Assembly (NCBI GenBank): GCA_965603295.1
Contig: CBFDCL010000066.1
Span: 1 to 12,139 of the forward strand
Direction: 5' to 3'
Length of the DNA: 12,139 nt
From: JAFGWO01 sp965603295
GTDB lineage: Bacteria > BMS3Abin14
The translations under genes were made by a program, and so were the position numbers. The notes under the pieces are model-generated. The model had not been told where the DNA came from and made no database searches. It worked only from the letters and a program-made list of their open reading frames with translations. This document shows, piece after piece, positions 1 to 7,501 of the stretch. The number at the start of each line of letters is the position of its first letter. Within the stretch, counting starts at the first letter, position 1.

Positions 1-435
1 AATGCGTCGCCAGAAAAAAAATACAATACCCACGAGGGAGAGGATCGCCATCACATCCATAAGAAAACTCTCAGCGAGGTACACTCTTCCCCGAAACAAC
101 GGGACACTGAAGTGTTCTTCGATGGCAATCGTCAAGGTTCCCATCGAAAAGATTACGGCGCCTGCTATTACCGACAAATGCGCCCAACCCGGCGTTCGGT
201 CCCTGAGAACAGCATTTTGACCAAAAAAACTTTTCAGCAGACGCCGAAGACGAAGGCTGGTTTGACCCATCCCGTCTCGAAAACGTCCTCTGCCTAACCT
301 CCACAGACCGAAACGTGATCGCAGACCATAAAGGAATATTGAAAACGCAACACCGGCTGCCAGATACATGATCCAGTATTGATCACTGTAAACACCCAGT
401 GCCCGGTGATAAGAATCTGATTGGGGAGATATCAT
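1..435 (-). CDS. EtfAB-associated membrane Fe-S oxidoreductase, N-terminal part (partial)
   Basis: My own translation from the ATG at 435 gives 145 codons open to the window edge, so the C-terminal part is missing. Three hydrophobic segments are visible, about residues 21-38, 86-104 and 122-142, ending in WRR. The stretch around H86 (AHLSVIAGAVIFSMGTLTIA, then a charged turn and FRGRVYLAESF) matches the NarI-like heme membrane domain of the DUF224-type reductases that follow etfBA in many anaerobes. Family knowledge says the missing part should carry ferredoxin-type [4Fe-4S] clusters and CCG/heterodisulfide-reductase-like domains, and that the protein moves electrons between EtfAB and menaquinone. 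It starts 13 bases after etfA, consistent with one operon. No good ribosome binding site is seen before this ATG, and the frame stays open further upstream into etfA, so the exact start is uncertain. Confidence 0.8.
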   Translation of the reverse strand, partial: MISPQSDSYHRALGVYSDQYWIMYLAAGVAFSIFLYGLRSRFGLWRLGRGRFRDGMGQTSLRLRRLLKSFFGQNAVLRDRTPGWAHLSVIAGAVIFSMGTLTIAIEEHFSVPLFRGRVYLAESFLMDVMAILSLVGIVFFFWRRI

Positions 436-448
436 TCTGAAAAAAAGA

Positions 449-1411
449 TCAGGAATGGCCTTGTTTGATTTTTTCAACCAGCATCGGAACGATTTCAAAA
501 AGATCGCCAACGATTCCATAGTCGCACATTTCAAATATCGCGGCTTCGGGATCGCGGTTTATCGCAACCACGACTTTCGACTCCATCATTCCAGCCAGGT
601 GTTGAACGGCCCCCGAAATGCCGCATGCAACATAGAGTTCGGGGTTCACCGTTTTTCCCGTCTGTCCCACCTGGTGCGACTGGGAAATCCAGTCGGAATC
701 CACAGCGGCACGGCTGGCCCCGAGAGCCGCACCGAGTTCACTGCAAAGCGGCTCCAGGACTTCCCAGCGTTCCGGTCCACCCATACCTCTCCCGCCGGCC
801 ACAATGACGTCTGCTTCCGTCAGGGAGGCCTCTTCCCCGGGAGTCTTCAACGCTTCCAGGAAACGAACCCCGTCATCACCGGCTTCGGCGGTCATGCATT
901 TGACATCCGGAAGATCCCCGCCGTGAGAGTTTACGGGGAAAAGGTTGGGACGGCAGGAAAGGAGGACGGGGCGTCCCGTAACCCTTATTCGGGCATGGAC
1001 TTTTCCCCCGTAAAGGGCCTTAACGGCAATGGGATCTTCTTCCCAGGCGACCTCAATGCAATCCTGGATCAGTTCGGCATCCAGGCGCGCTGAAAGAGAG
1101 GCGAAAAACTCTTTTCCAAAAGTCGTAGCCGATCCCAGGATTAATTCATGACCCATATCTTTAACGAGAGTTTCAACGATACCCGCAAGCTGCCCCTCCG
1201 ACGAACGGTTCAGTTCAGGTTGGTCGAAGAGGAACACTCTTCCTATTCCGCTGCCAGCCAGCCGGTCAAGAGAAGCATCGAATCCAGATCCCATGTACAC
1301 GGCATCCAGGTCTGTTCCTGCTGTGGCAGCCAGTTTTGCGGCGGCGCCGGCAGCCTCAAGACAGCTTTTTCTCACTTGATCACCCTGTTGTAAAACGATC
1401 AGAAATGACAT
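449..1411 (-). CDS. etfA: Electron transfer flavoprotein alpha subunit (EtfA)
   Basis: This is a complete EtfA of 320 residues, a normal length. The C-terminal FAD-binding domain is clear: GGRG at 206-209, SRAAVD at 233-238, QVGQTGK at 247-253, GISGAVQH at 264-271, an AINRDP segment near 283-288, and CDYGIVGD near 296-303. The N-terminal half is the usual less conserved domain that pairs with EtfB. EtfAB accepts electrons from acyl-CoA dehydrogenases and related flavoproteins in the cytoplasm. The gene begins 12 bases after etfB; an AGGAG ribosome binding site overlaps the etfB stop, suggesting coupled translation. The downstream membrane Fe-S reductase implies the electrons go to, or come from, the quinone pool. 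I cannot tell from the sequence alone whether this ETF is bifurcating. Confidence 0.96.
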   Translation of the reverse strand: MSFLIVLQQGDQVRKSCLEAAGAAAKLAATAGTDLDAVYMGSGFDASLDRLAGSGIGRVFLFDQPELNRSSEGQLAGIVETLVKDMGHELILGSATTFGKEFFASLSARLDAELIQDCIEVAWEEDPIAVKALYGGKVHARIRVTGRPVLLSCRPNLFPVNSHGGDLPDVKCMTAEAGDDGVRFLEALKTPGEEASLTEADVIVAGGRGMGGPERWEVLEPLCSELGAALGASRAAVDSDWISQSHQVGQTGKTVNPELYVACGISGAVQHLAGMMESKVVVAINRDPEAAIFEMCDYGIVGDLFEIVPMLVEKIKQGHS

Positions 1412-1423
1412 GGGGTTCTCCTA

Positions 1424-2197
1424 TCAGGAAAGGTGACCATCTTCCTTGAATATGGAGACAAGAGTCCCAACCTGGGCCTGGAGATCTCCTTCGAGGACTT
1501 TCTTTTTTCTGGAGGGGTTGAAAACGGTCATGGATTCGACGCTCAGGCCCGGACGGACCAGGTCCTGATCAATACCCAGTTCCTCGAGAGTTACGACGTC
1601 GATTTCCTTTCTTCTGGCTTTAAGCACATCAGGGACCGTCGGGTAACGGGGTGTGTTGATCCCCTTTTGAACGGTAATTAACGCGGGGTAGGAAAGTTCG
1701 CACACCCAGCGCTCCTCCTCAAGATCGCGGGTGACCTGTATGCTACCCTCCCCGGCCATCGTTTCCACAACAGAGGAGGCATGTCCGATGCCCAGCAGTT
1801 CGGCAATCCTTGCCGGAACCTGAAACCCCGGATCGTCTATCCCTTTAAGTCCGGCAAGGACAAGATCAGGTTTCCATGTTTTTAAAATTGCGGCTAATGC
1901 GATGGAAACTCCCCTGGGGGTCATGTCGGTGAGGGGGTTCCGGACAAGGGTTGCATTATCCGCACCGGCCGCCAGGGCGGCACGGAGGGTTTCGAGGGAC
2001 TCATCTCCTCCCAACGAAAGGGCTTTCACTTCTCCCCCGCCCTTTTCCCGGATGCGTACCGCCTCCTCGAGTGCATACTCATCGAAGACGTTCATGACGG
2101 TATTTTTCCCGGAAATGATTGCAGAGGATCCGTCGGCATCCACATCGACCACCGATGCAGTATCAGGCACAGCTTTAATGAGGACGGTCATTTTCAT
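1424..2197 (-). CDS. etfB: Electron transfer flavoprotein beta subunit (EtfB)
   Basis: This is a complete EtfB of 257 residues. Family features include the N-terminal VLIKAVPDT, NVFDEYALEEAVRIRE at about 36-51, RAALAAGADNATLV at about 72-85, the DLVLAGLKGIDD region at 111-122, and the C-terminal signature YPALITVQKGINTPRYPTVP followed by DVLKARRKEID at about 190-200. It forms the AMP/FAD-binding partner of EtfA. The ATG at 2197 has a strong AAGGAG site 8 bases upstream. It lies 46 bases after the GNAT-like gene and 12 bases before etfA. The linked membrane reductase suggests a role in beta-oxidation or in oxidation of another acyl-CoA. Confidence 0.96.
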   Translation of the reverse strand: MKMTVLIKAVPDTASVVDVDADGSSAIISGKNTVMNVFDEYALEEAVRIREKGGGEVKALSLGGDESLETLRAALAAGADNATLVRNPLTDMTPRGVSIALAAILKTWKPDLVLAGLKGIDDPGFQVPARIAELLGIGHASSVVETMAGEGSIQVTRDLEEERWVCELSYPALITVQKGINTPRYPTVPDVLKARRKEIDVVTLEELGIDQDLVRPGLSVESMTVFNPSRKKKVLEGDLQAQVGTLVSIFKEDGHLS

Positions 2198-2222
2198 CTG
2201 TGGTTCTCCTTGGAAGAAAACA

Positions 2223-2241
2223 GATCACTCCCTGGTGAATC
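2223..2241 (-). terminator. Weak hairpin between the GNAT-like gene and etfB
   Basis: Read on the minus strand, GATTCAC and GTGATC form a short stem with one bulged T around a CAGGGA loop. It is followed by TGTTTTCTT, a poor U-tract. It lies in the 46-base gap before etfB. It could attenuate read-through or be chance; the stem is short and I rate it low. Confidence 0.2.
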
Positions 2242-2243
2242 TT

Positions 2244-2900
2244 TCATGATCTACCGGGAACTTTCCCAATGGGTTTTCCACCCCTCAGGGACAGGAAACG
2301 CCACACTTTCATCTGTTCTCTCTCCTTGAACTTCAGGATCCTGTGCATCCAAAGGGCAGGAAGGTAATCGGACCAGTAGTAACCGTAGGCCCTCCGGAAC
2401 CCTCTGTCCTTGAGAACATAGAGAAAACCTTTCATGAAAGGACCTGCGAGGTTACTCCCTCTCTCTTTCGGTTCAATAAACATATCAAAAGCGTAAACCT
2501 CCCCTGGACGATTCTCGATGCCGAGCCAGCCCAGATCAGCGTGCGAGGCTTTCTCGTCCCGATCCGCGGGGCAGTCACACCAGATGTCTCCCACTACCAG
2601 TTGGTCCTTCAGGAGTACGAAACAGCTTAGTCCTTTTCTCATTTTTACTTTTGCCTTCAGATGCCGGCTTTTAACTGGAAAAACGAGGTTGCCACTTTCC
2701 GCCAGTTCTTCTGTGAGCTGGACGATCTGGAAAGGTTTATCCAATGCAGGCTTTTCCAGTTCGGGAAGGATTTCCAGATCCATTTCACAGGGTGTTAGAA
2801 CCCTGTTGAAATAGAAACGTTTTTCAAGGAGGTTCTTCCATCCTCCGTCCTTGAAAGCGTCCACGACTTCCTGGATCCGCAGGAGAATCCGGTCGATCAC
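2244..2900 (-). CDS. GNAT-fold acyltransferase-like protein, substrate unknown
   Basis: This is a 218-residue protein with no signal peptide or membrane segment. The central and C-terminal part looks like a GNAT (N-acetyltransferase) fold: strand VYAFDMFIEP at 135-144, then KERGSNLAGPFMKGF in the position of the acyl-CoA pyrophosphate loop (degenerate relative to the usual Q/RxxGxG), a helix, strand AYGYYWS at 171-177, and a helix ALWMHRILKFKE at 182-193 typical of the last GNAT segment. The start is GTG with a strong GGGAGG site 6 bases upstream, so the start is well supported. It sits between a phosphatidylserine-decarboxylase-like gene (189-base gap) and etfB (46-base gap), so operon membership is uncertain. 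By family it may transfer an acyl or aminoacyl group to an amine. The specific substrate cannot be read from sequence. Confidence 0.7.
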   Translation of the reverse strand: MIDRILLRIQEVVDAFKDGGWKNLLEKRFYFNRVLTPCEMDLEILPELEKPALDKPFQIVQLTEELAESGNLVFPVKSRHLKAKVKMRKGLSCFVLLKDQLVVGDIWCDCPADRDEKASHADLGWLGIENRPGEVYAFDMFIEPKERGSNLAGPFMKGFLYVLKDRGFRRAYGYYWSDYLPALWMHRILKFKEREQMKVWRFLSLRGGKPIGKVPGRS

Positions 2901-3089
2901 CTTGTTCCTCCCATCTGTAAGAAATACTGAAAATTCATACTGGAATTTATTCTTGAGAAAATACTCTGATTCCGGAGTTTGGTTGAGAGAGGATATCCAT
3001 TCCTTAAATCAAAATTCTTTAAAGGAATGGGAAGATTGTATGGGATTTTCTGGATAATGGACGGGTTCTTAAGATCTGACCATGTGCGG
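2901..3089 (-). other. 189-base intergenic gap with palindrome, possible promoter region
   Basis: This AT-rich spacer separates the psd-like gene from the GNAT-like gene. It holds the palindrome at 2997-3030 and the GNAT ribosome binding site. I see no convincing -35/-10 pair. A reading frame of 83 codons that crosses the gap shows no recognisable protein and runs into the end of psd, so I do not call it. Confidence 0.5.
2997..3030. repeat. 34-base inverted repeat (palindrome)
   Basis: The arms are CCATTCCTT and AAGGAATGG, perfect over 9 bases. On the minus strand they extend inward by AAA/TTT if one extra T is bulged, leaving a loop of about 9 bases. Neither side is followed by a clear T-tract, so it is not a normal intrinsic terminator. 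An operator or an mRNA-stabilising or processing hairpin is possible. It lies between two likely transcription units. Confidence 0.55.
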
Positions 3090-3905
3090 TTAATCCTTCG
3101 GACCGTATTCGACGACCAGGGTTTCCCCTGCCTTGATCTCATCCCCAACCTCGACCAGGATCTTGAGCCCTTCGGTCTGGGGAATGATAAGGTCCACCTG
3201 GGATCCGAAACGGATCATGCCCATCCTGTCTCCTATTCTGCAGGCTTCCCCTTCCTGGAAATAGGAGGTGATCCTTCTGACAAGGCGCGAGGCGATCTGG
3301 ACAACCCCAACTGTGATTTGTTCCCCCTCAATGAGGGTGTAAACCCTTTCATTCTCAAGGACGGAACTGATATGTTTCAGGGAATGAAATTCTCCCGGGA
3401 TCTTTCTAATAGTTCTGACAATCCCCGAAAGCGGCATCCTGTTCACATGAACGTTGAGAAAAGTCATGGCTATCCCTATCTGAACGCCCTTGTCCATAAA
3501 CCGATTTCCCTGGATGAAATCATCAAGACTGATAACCTTGCCTTTTTTCAGGGAAAAAGGAAATTCGCCGTCCTTGATAGTCTTTACATAGATCACTTTT
3601 CCATCCGCGGGAGAGACCATCAATCCGTCGCTCTCCGGGGGGCAACGCTCAGGATCCCGGTGAAACCGGTACAACAGAAAACCCATAGTAATAAATACGG
3701 AAAGGGAAACTGCTGTGAAAAGCGCCCAGAAGGGCCGCGTTGCGGGAACAGTTGTTGAAATGAAGAAAAAGGCTGCACAACTGACCCCTCCCATTGTCAT
3801 CAACCACGGGATGGAGCTCGTTTTCCTGATCTCCCACTTGACACTTATCGGGAACATGAAAACCATTGGAAGAACAAGGGCCAAAAAGAAATATTCTGTC
3901 GCCAT
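3090..3905 (-). CDS. psd: Phosphatidylserine decarboxylase family protein (pyruvoyl enzyme)
   Basis: This 271-residue protein has the marks of the self-cleaving, pyruvoyl-dependent Psd family: YRFHRDPER at 79-87, SPADGKV at 98-104 (D101), NVHVNRMPLSG at 151-161 (H153), and a C-terminal processing site MIRFGSQVD with G234-S235, where the proenzyme would be cut and Ser converted to pyruvoyl. Family knowledge gives the reaction phosphatidylserine to phosphatidylethanolamine plus CO2 at the inner membrane. Three hydrophobic segments precede the core (about 5-22, 31-50 and 59-79), making it longer than many short-form Psd proteins. The ATG at 3905 has an AAGGGG site. It follows the ATP-grasp gene by 16 bases. 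No pssA (phosphatidylserine synthase) is adjacent, and its place among glycan genes raises the option of another carboxylated amine as substrate. Confidence 0.87.
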   Translation of the reverse strand: MATEYFFLALVLPMVFMFPISVKWEIRKTSSIPWLMTMGGVSCAAFFFISTTVPATRPFWALFTAVSLSVFITMGFLLYRFHRDPERCPPESDGLMVSPADGKVIYVKTIKDGEFPFSLKKGKVISLDDFIQGNRFMDKGVQIGIAMTFLNVHVNRMPLSGIVRTIRKIPGEFHSLKHISSVLENERVYTLIEGEQITVGVVQIASRLVRRITSYFQEGEACRIGDRMGMIRFGSQVDLIIPQTEGLKILVEVGDEIKAGETLVVEYGPKD

Positions 3906-3921
3906 TATTTTTCCCCTTTTC

Positions 3922-5124
3922 CTAAAATCCTCTTTTCCACCAGAGGTATGGAATCAAGACAAACTCCATGAAAAACGGAACAGGATCCGAAACCGAAAAC
4001 ACTGCAAAATGTTTCTTCCCTTTCATGGAAAGAACATAGTCCCTGAGGGCCATCCTTCCTGAGACAACCTCCCGGAAAACAGTAGGAATATCAGTGATCA
4101 GGCGGACCCATTTGGTCCCCTCTTTCCCTTCGACCGGGGGTATGGGTTTGTGTGTCATCAACTGGAAGAGCATATAGGGGAGATTTATCCCGGAGGCCTT
4201 TAACAAAGTGTGCCACCCCCACGGGCGGCCGTTGATCTCAAGAAGCTTGTACAGACCGTCCTTGTCATCCCGCATGAACTCAACTTCCGCGATTCCGAAA
4301 TAGCCGATTTCTTTTAAAAGATTTACCGCCATATCTTCAAGATAAGGATCCTTCAGAGAAACTGCGAAAGTCGTCGCTTTACCGAAATCCATCGGGTGCT
4401 GGCGAAGCCTCGCCGCGGCGAGGCCGGCAACAGATTTTTCACCATCAAAGAGGGTACCGTATGAAAACAGGTTTTCGGTTCCCCCCTCGATAAATTCCTG
4501 GACGATGATCTCGGAGGGTAACAGGATCTTGACCATTTTTCCGTACTCATCTTTCAACTGGGATTCATTCATCACCAGGACGGCTTTCTTTTTAGTCCTG
4601 GGATAATACTTTTCCTTGTTCACGGGCTTGAGTACAAGAGGATAACGGGGGCTGCTGTCGAGCAGTCCCTGGATGCTTTTTGCCGGATACTCTCTGGGTG
4701 TGGGGATCCCGACCTGCCGGGCAAATCGGGTGAGGTTGTTCTTTACGTAGAACTTCTCAACAACATCCCAGCCGGGGACCGGAACCCGGTACATGGTGCC
4801 CAAGGTCTTCCGATGTTTCGCAAGAAGCTTAACCGTTTCATCATTATTTGGATAAAGTACCCATCCCTCAAGTCCTTCTTTCCGGCCTGTATCCAGGAGA
4901 AATTGGGGTAGTACAGCCTCCGATATAAAGTCAGGCTTGAAGATCTTCCGGGAAACGTAACGCGAATACCGGGCAATCCCCCACTCGCTGTCGATGAGAA
5001 ACACGGGTATTCCCTGTTCACCCAGGCTTCGGACAACGCCCAATCCCTGAAAATCGCCACCAAGGACAACTGCTCCTACATTGGTGGACCAGTTCTCGGG
5101 GTTATTTTCTCTTCTAATCGTCAC
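3922..5124 (-). CDS. ATP-grasp superfamily ligase (carboxylate-amine ligase-like)
   Basis: This is a soluble 400-residue protein. An N-terminal nucleotide-binding-type pre-ATP-grasp domain (VGAVVLGGDFQGLGVVRSLG at 16-35, VFLIDSE at 41-47, YPNNDETVKLL at 91-101) precedes the ATP-grasp fold. Visible elements are YPLVLKP (K166), IIVQEFIEGG at 206-215, the metal-binding VEF (E282), and LLEINGRPWGWH at 294-305 (E296, N298, R300), the usual Mg-ATP site. These enzymes join a carboxylate to an amine through an acyl-phosphate. The GTG start at 5124 has AAGGA 8 bases upstream and lies 12 bases after the deacetylase stop. It is followed 16 bases later by the Psd-like gene. The likely role is adding an amino acid or other carboxylate to a sugar amine or lipid of the locus, but the substrate is inference only. 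Confidence 0.85.
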   Translation of the reverse strand: MTIRRENNPENWSTNVGAVVLGGDFQGLGVVRSLGEQGIPVFLIDSEWGIARYSRYVSRKIFKPDFISEAVLPQFLLDTGRKEGLEGWVLYPNNDETVKLLAKHRKTLGTMYRVPVPGWDVVEKFYVKNNLTRFARQVGIPTPREYPAKSIQGLLDSSPRYPLVLKPVNKEKYYPRTKKKAVLVMNESQLKDEYGKMVKILLPSEIIVQEFIEGGTENLFSYGTLFDGEKSVAGLAAARLRQHPMDFGKATTFAVSLKDPYLEDMAVNLLKEIGYFGIAEVEFMRDDKDGLYKLLEINGRPWGWHTLLKASGINLPYMLFQLMTHKPIPPVEGKEGTKWVRLITDIPTVFREVVSGRMALRDYVLSMKGKKHFAVFSVSDPVPFFMEFVLIPYLWWKRGF

Positions 5125-5136
5125 ACCTTAGATCCT

Positions 5137-6078
5137 TTATGTGGATTCTCTTGAATTTTCCCCACCGGACTTATGGAGGCCCCTGACATAGGATGAGAGA
5201 TCACGGGGAAGAGCATGCCAGTAACGGCCTTCAAAATTCTTCTTAATGCCAACGAGGAATTCTCGATAAACATCCGCCTGATATTCCTCGGGGCCACACG
5301 AACCCGATTCAAAATTCATGTAATCCGGATGGGTATTAAGCAGTACCATTCCACCTTTTTCGGCGATCCACTCAAGCTTCCTTTCCCATATCCGGCTCGA
5401 TTTTTCCTTCATCAGCACAAAGAGCGTGAAATCCTGTGGAAGAGTATAGGGCAGCTCAACGATATCCGTGTTTTCACCATGAGGAATCATAAAGGGGAAA
5501 ATGGTGCCCACACCTTCGGGGCACGGTTCAAAGGGATCTGTATCGAAGGTTGAACAATCGTACTCGATATTCAGATGGTGGATCCATTCCAGATTCATGA
5601 TCATTGATGGAGCCCGGAAACCAGCAACTCCCCATTCTTTGATAAAATCATTAATGATCCTGCTTCGCTCCTGAAAGATGCCTAAGGAATCAATTTTTTT
5701 CCCGTCATGGTAAACCCCATGGTTCCCGATCTCGAAACCATTGTCCCTGAGGTTTTCCAGCAGTATTTTCGAGATCTGATATCGCCTGCATACGAAATTA
5801 AAGGAGGAGCAAAAACCCAGTTCTTTTTCCATCTCAGCCAACTTCAAGGCTCTGTCGTGCCCCCTTTGCGTATCAACGTCGTGGGTCAGAACCAGAGCAA
5901 ACTGCTTTCCTTTGGGCCACCCTTTCCAACCTTGAGGCATCTCTCCAGCTGTCTCGTCAATTGGCCACACATTTTGGACTTTTTTCAATTTACGGATCAC
6001 GAAAACGCGACGCAGAAAAAGTTGCACCTTTCTGGGAATGAAAGGTTTCAAGGCATAATAGGCACGGCGGGGGATCAT
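5137..6078 (-). CDS. Polysaccharide deacetylase family protein (NodB/CE4 homology)
   Basis: This is a 313-residue protein with NodB-type motifs: LTHDVD at 64-69 (catalytic/metal Asp pair), IGNHGVYHD at 117-125 (metal-binding H120 and H124), FRAPS at 154-158, and VLLNTHPDY at 245-253 (late catalytic His region). The family removes N- or O-acetyl groups from carbohydrates using a divalent metal. No signal peptide is evident; the N terminus is basic and amphipathic (residues 1-33), suggesting a cytoplasmic or membrane-peripheral protein that acts on a lipid-linked precursor. The ATG start has AGGG upstream. It lies 103 bases after the sugar transferase and 12 bases before the ATP-grasp gene. A free amine made by deacetylation would be a natural acceptor for the ATP-grasp ligase, which is inference. 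Confidence 0.88.
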   Translation of the reverse strand: MIPRRAYYALKPFIPRKVQLFLRRVFVIRKLKKVQNVWPIDETAGEMPQGWKGWPKGKQFALVLTHDVDTQRGHDRALKLAEMEKELGFCSSFNFVCRRYQISKILLENLRDNGFEIGNHGVYHDGKKIDSLGIFQERSRIINDFIKEWGVAGFRAPSMIMNLEWIHHLNIEYDCSTFDTDPFEPCPEGVGTIFPFMIPHGENTDIVELPYTLPQDFTLFVLMKEKSSRIWERKLEWIAEKGGMVLLNTHPDYMNFESGSCGPEEYQADVYREFLVGIKKNFEGRYWHALPRDLSSYVRGLHKSGGENSREST

Positions 6079-6181
6079 ATTTTTCCCTGCTTGAATCTGA
6101 AGATTTTGGGAATTTTTGGCAAGATGTTAAAGAAAACGGGATATCGACATTGTTTTTTCCTGAAAACCTACCCCAGGCGAC

Positions 6182-7441
6182 CTACAGAAAAACCTGTCTG
6201 ACAATGTTGCTCAGCGTACTGCGGACAAGAGAAAGGCTTCTTCTGGCAGGCTGCAAGGCTGCCTTGCCATCACCAAGACCGATTAGCTGGCCAACAATTG
6301 CGGGAATGGTCATCATGAAGATAAGGAAATCCATGGTCAGGCTGTGCCTTCGTGAATAACGGGCATCCAGACGCATCATCTGGTTGAAAGTTAACCGATT
6401 CTTTCCTGAAACCTGCCACAGGCCGGTCATACCCGGCAGCGTATGCATCCGCTGGCGCTGCCAGGCAGTGAACTCTTCAACTTCATAAGAAAGAAGGGGA
6501 CGGGGTCCGACAAGGCTCATTTCGCCCCTAAGGACATTGAGCAGTTGAGGAAACTCATCCAGGCAGCTTTTTCGAATCAGCTTTGCCAGAGGAATCAGGC
6601 GGCCATCCTCTTTATCATCCAGTTTAGTCAGCACCTTGTTGCGACCGATAAGTTCCTTTAAATGGCTCTTGTGGACGTTACAGTCGGCATCAGTCCTCAT
6701 GGTGCGGAATTTATATATCGTGAAAGGACGACCAAGGTAGCCGATACGTTCCTGCTGGTACAGGGCGGGTCCCCTCGAGACCATTTTGATGTAGACAGTG
6801 ATTATCAGGAAGAGGGGGGAGAACAGGATGAGGGCGGTCAGGCTGCCGATAATATCCACGGTCCGCTTCCACACCGAAAATGCTTTCGGATCCAGGACGA
6901 TCTCCATTTCCTGGGTAACGGCGGCCCTGGGCATTGGGGTCGATTCTTCCTGGGCGTCCCTTTCCCCTGGGCGGGCATTTTCACTGAAGTTATTATCCTG
7001 CTTGGAATCGAATCCTGGTCCAGGACCTCTGGAAGACCTGTCCTGGTCGGACCTGGAATCCCCATCCTTACCGGGAGTCGTGAGGTCCGGATATGAATAG
7101 ATCTGGTGCGTAAGATCATCACATACCACTTTGGCAAAAATCCTGGCACCCTCACGGGTGGTTTCCGGCAGGAAAACACCCAGACTGGTTGAACTGAGCC
7201 ATCCGGCTTCATCGGTAGTGCGAATCCTTTTAAGAATCTTTTTGATCATCCCTTTCGCAGCTTTGTTCTCTGTTTCGTTCCGCAAGTCGATCTGGATCAG
7301 AGAGAACTGATGGGAATTCCGGTCACACCGAGCGCATTCGTGCAGGACCAGGGTCCGGAATTGCTCCTCCGAAAGGAGCACCCGGATCCGGCGGCCGTTC
7401 TGTGTTTCAGAGCGACTGATGTCTTGGAAGATCCTGAGCAA
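6182..7441 (-). CDS. Polyprenyl-phosphate sugar-1-phosphate transferase with degenerate GGDEF-like N-terminal domain
   Basis: The C-terminal part (about 188-390) is a bacterial sugar transferase of the WbaP/PglC type: one hydrophobic segment at 203-224, YKFRTM at 243-248, LDEFPQLLNVLRGEMSLVGP with catalytic D295-E296, RP at 314-315, and PGMTGLWQVSG at 336-346. It would start glycan assembly by moving a sugar phosphate from a nucleotide sugar to undecaprenyl phosphate at the inner membrane. Residues 21-112 follow the layout of a GGDEF domain (EEQFRTLVLHECARCDRNSHQFSLIQID, then FLPETTREGARIFAKVV) but the signature loop is SSTSL in place of GGDEF, so no cyclase activity is expected. An acidic, Ser/Gly/Pro-rich linker (120-180) joins the halves. 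The start is TTG, with GAGG 9 bases upstream and no ATG before the next in-frame stop. About 30 residues extend past the usual family end. Confidence 0.92.
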   Translation of the reverse strand: MLRIFQDISRSETQNGRRIRVLLSEEQFRTLVLHECARCDRNSHQFSLIQIDLRNETENKAAKGMIKKILKRIRTTDEAGWLSSTSLGVFLPETTREGARIFAKVVCDDLTHQIYSYPDLTTPGKDGDSRSDQDRSSRGPGPGFDSKQDNNFSENARPGERDAQEESTPMPRAAVTQEMEIVLDPKAFSVWKRTVDIIGSLTALILFSPLFLIITVYIKMVSRGPALYQQERIGYLGRPFTIYKFRTMRTDADCNVHKSHLKELIGRNKVLTKLDDKEDGRLIPLAKLIRKSCLDEFPQLLNVLRGEMSLVGPRPLLSYEVEEFTAWQRQRMHTLPGMTGLWQVSGKNRLTFNQMMRLDARYSRRHSLTMDFLIFMMTIPAIVGQLIGLGDGKAALQPARRSLSLVRSTLSNIVRQVFL

Positions 7442-7501
7442 TTGTCTTTCCCTCGATCCTGAAAAGTGTGGGTTTTGGAAAACCGATCCGCTCTTTTGTA
7501 T

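Noticed and set aside
455..1093. A 212-codon plus-strand frame opposite etfA
   Set aside because: Shadow of the EtfA reading frame; no recognisable features.
2979..3758. A 259-codon plus-strand frame opposite psd
   Set aside because: The minus strand carries all Psd motifs including the FGS processing site, and the plus-strand translation shows no domain.
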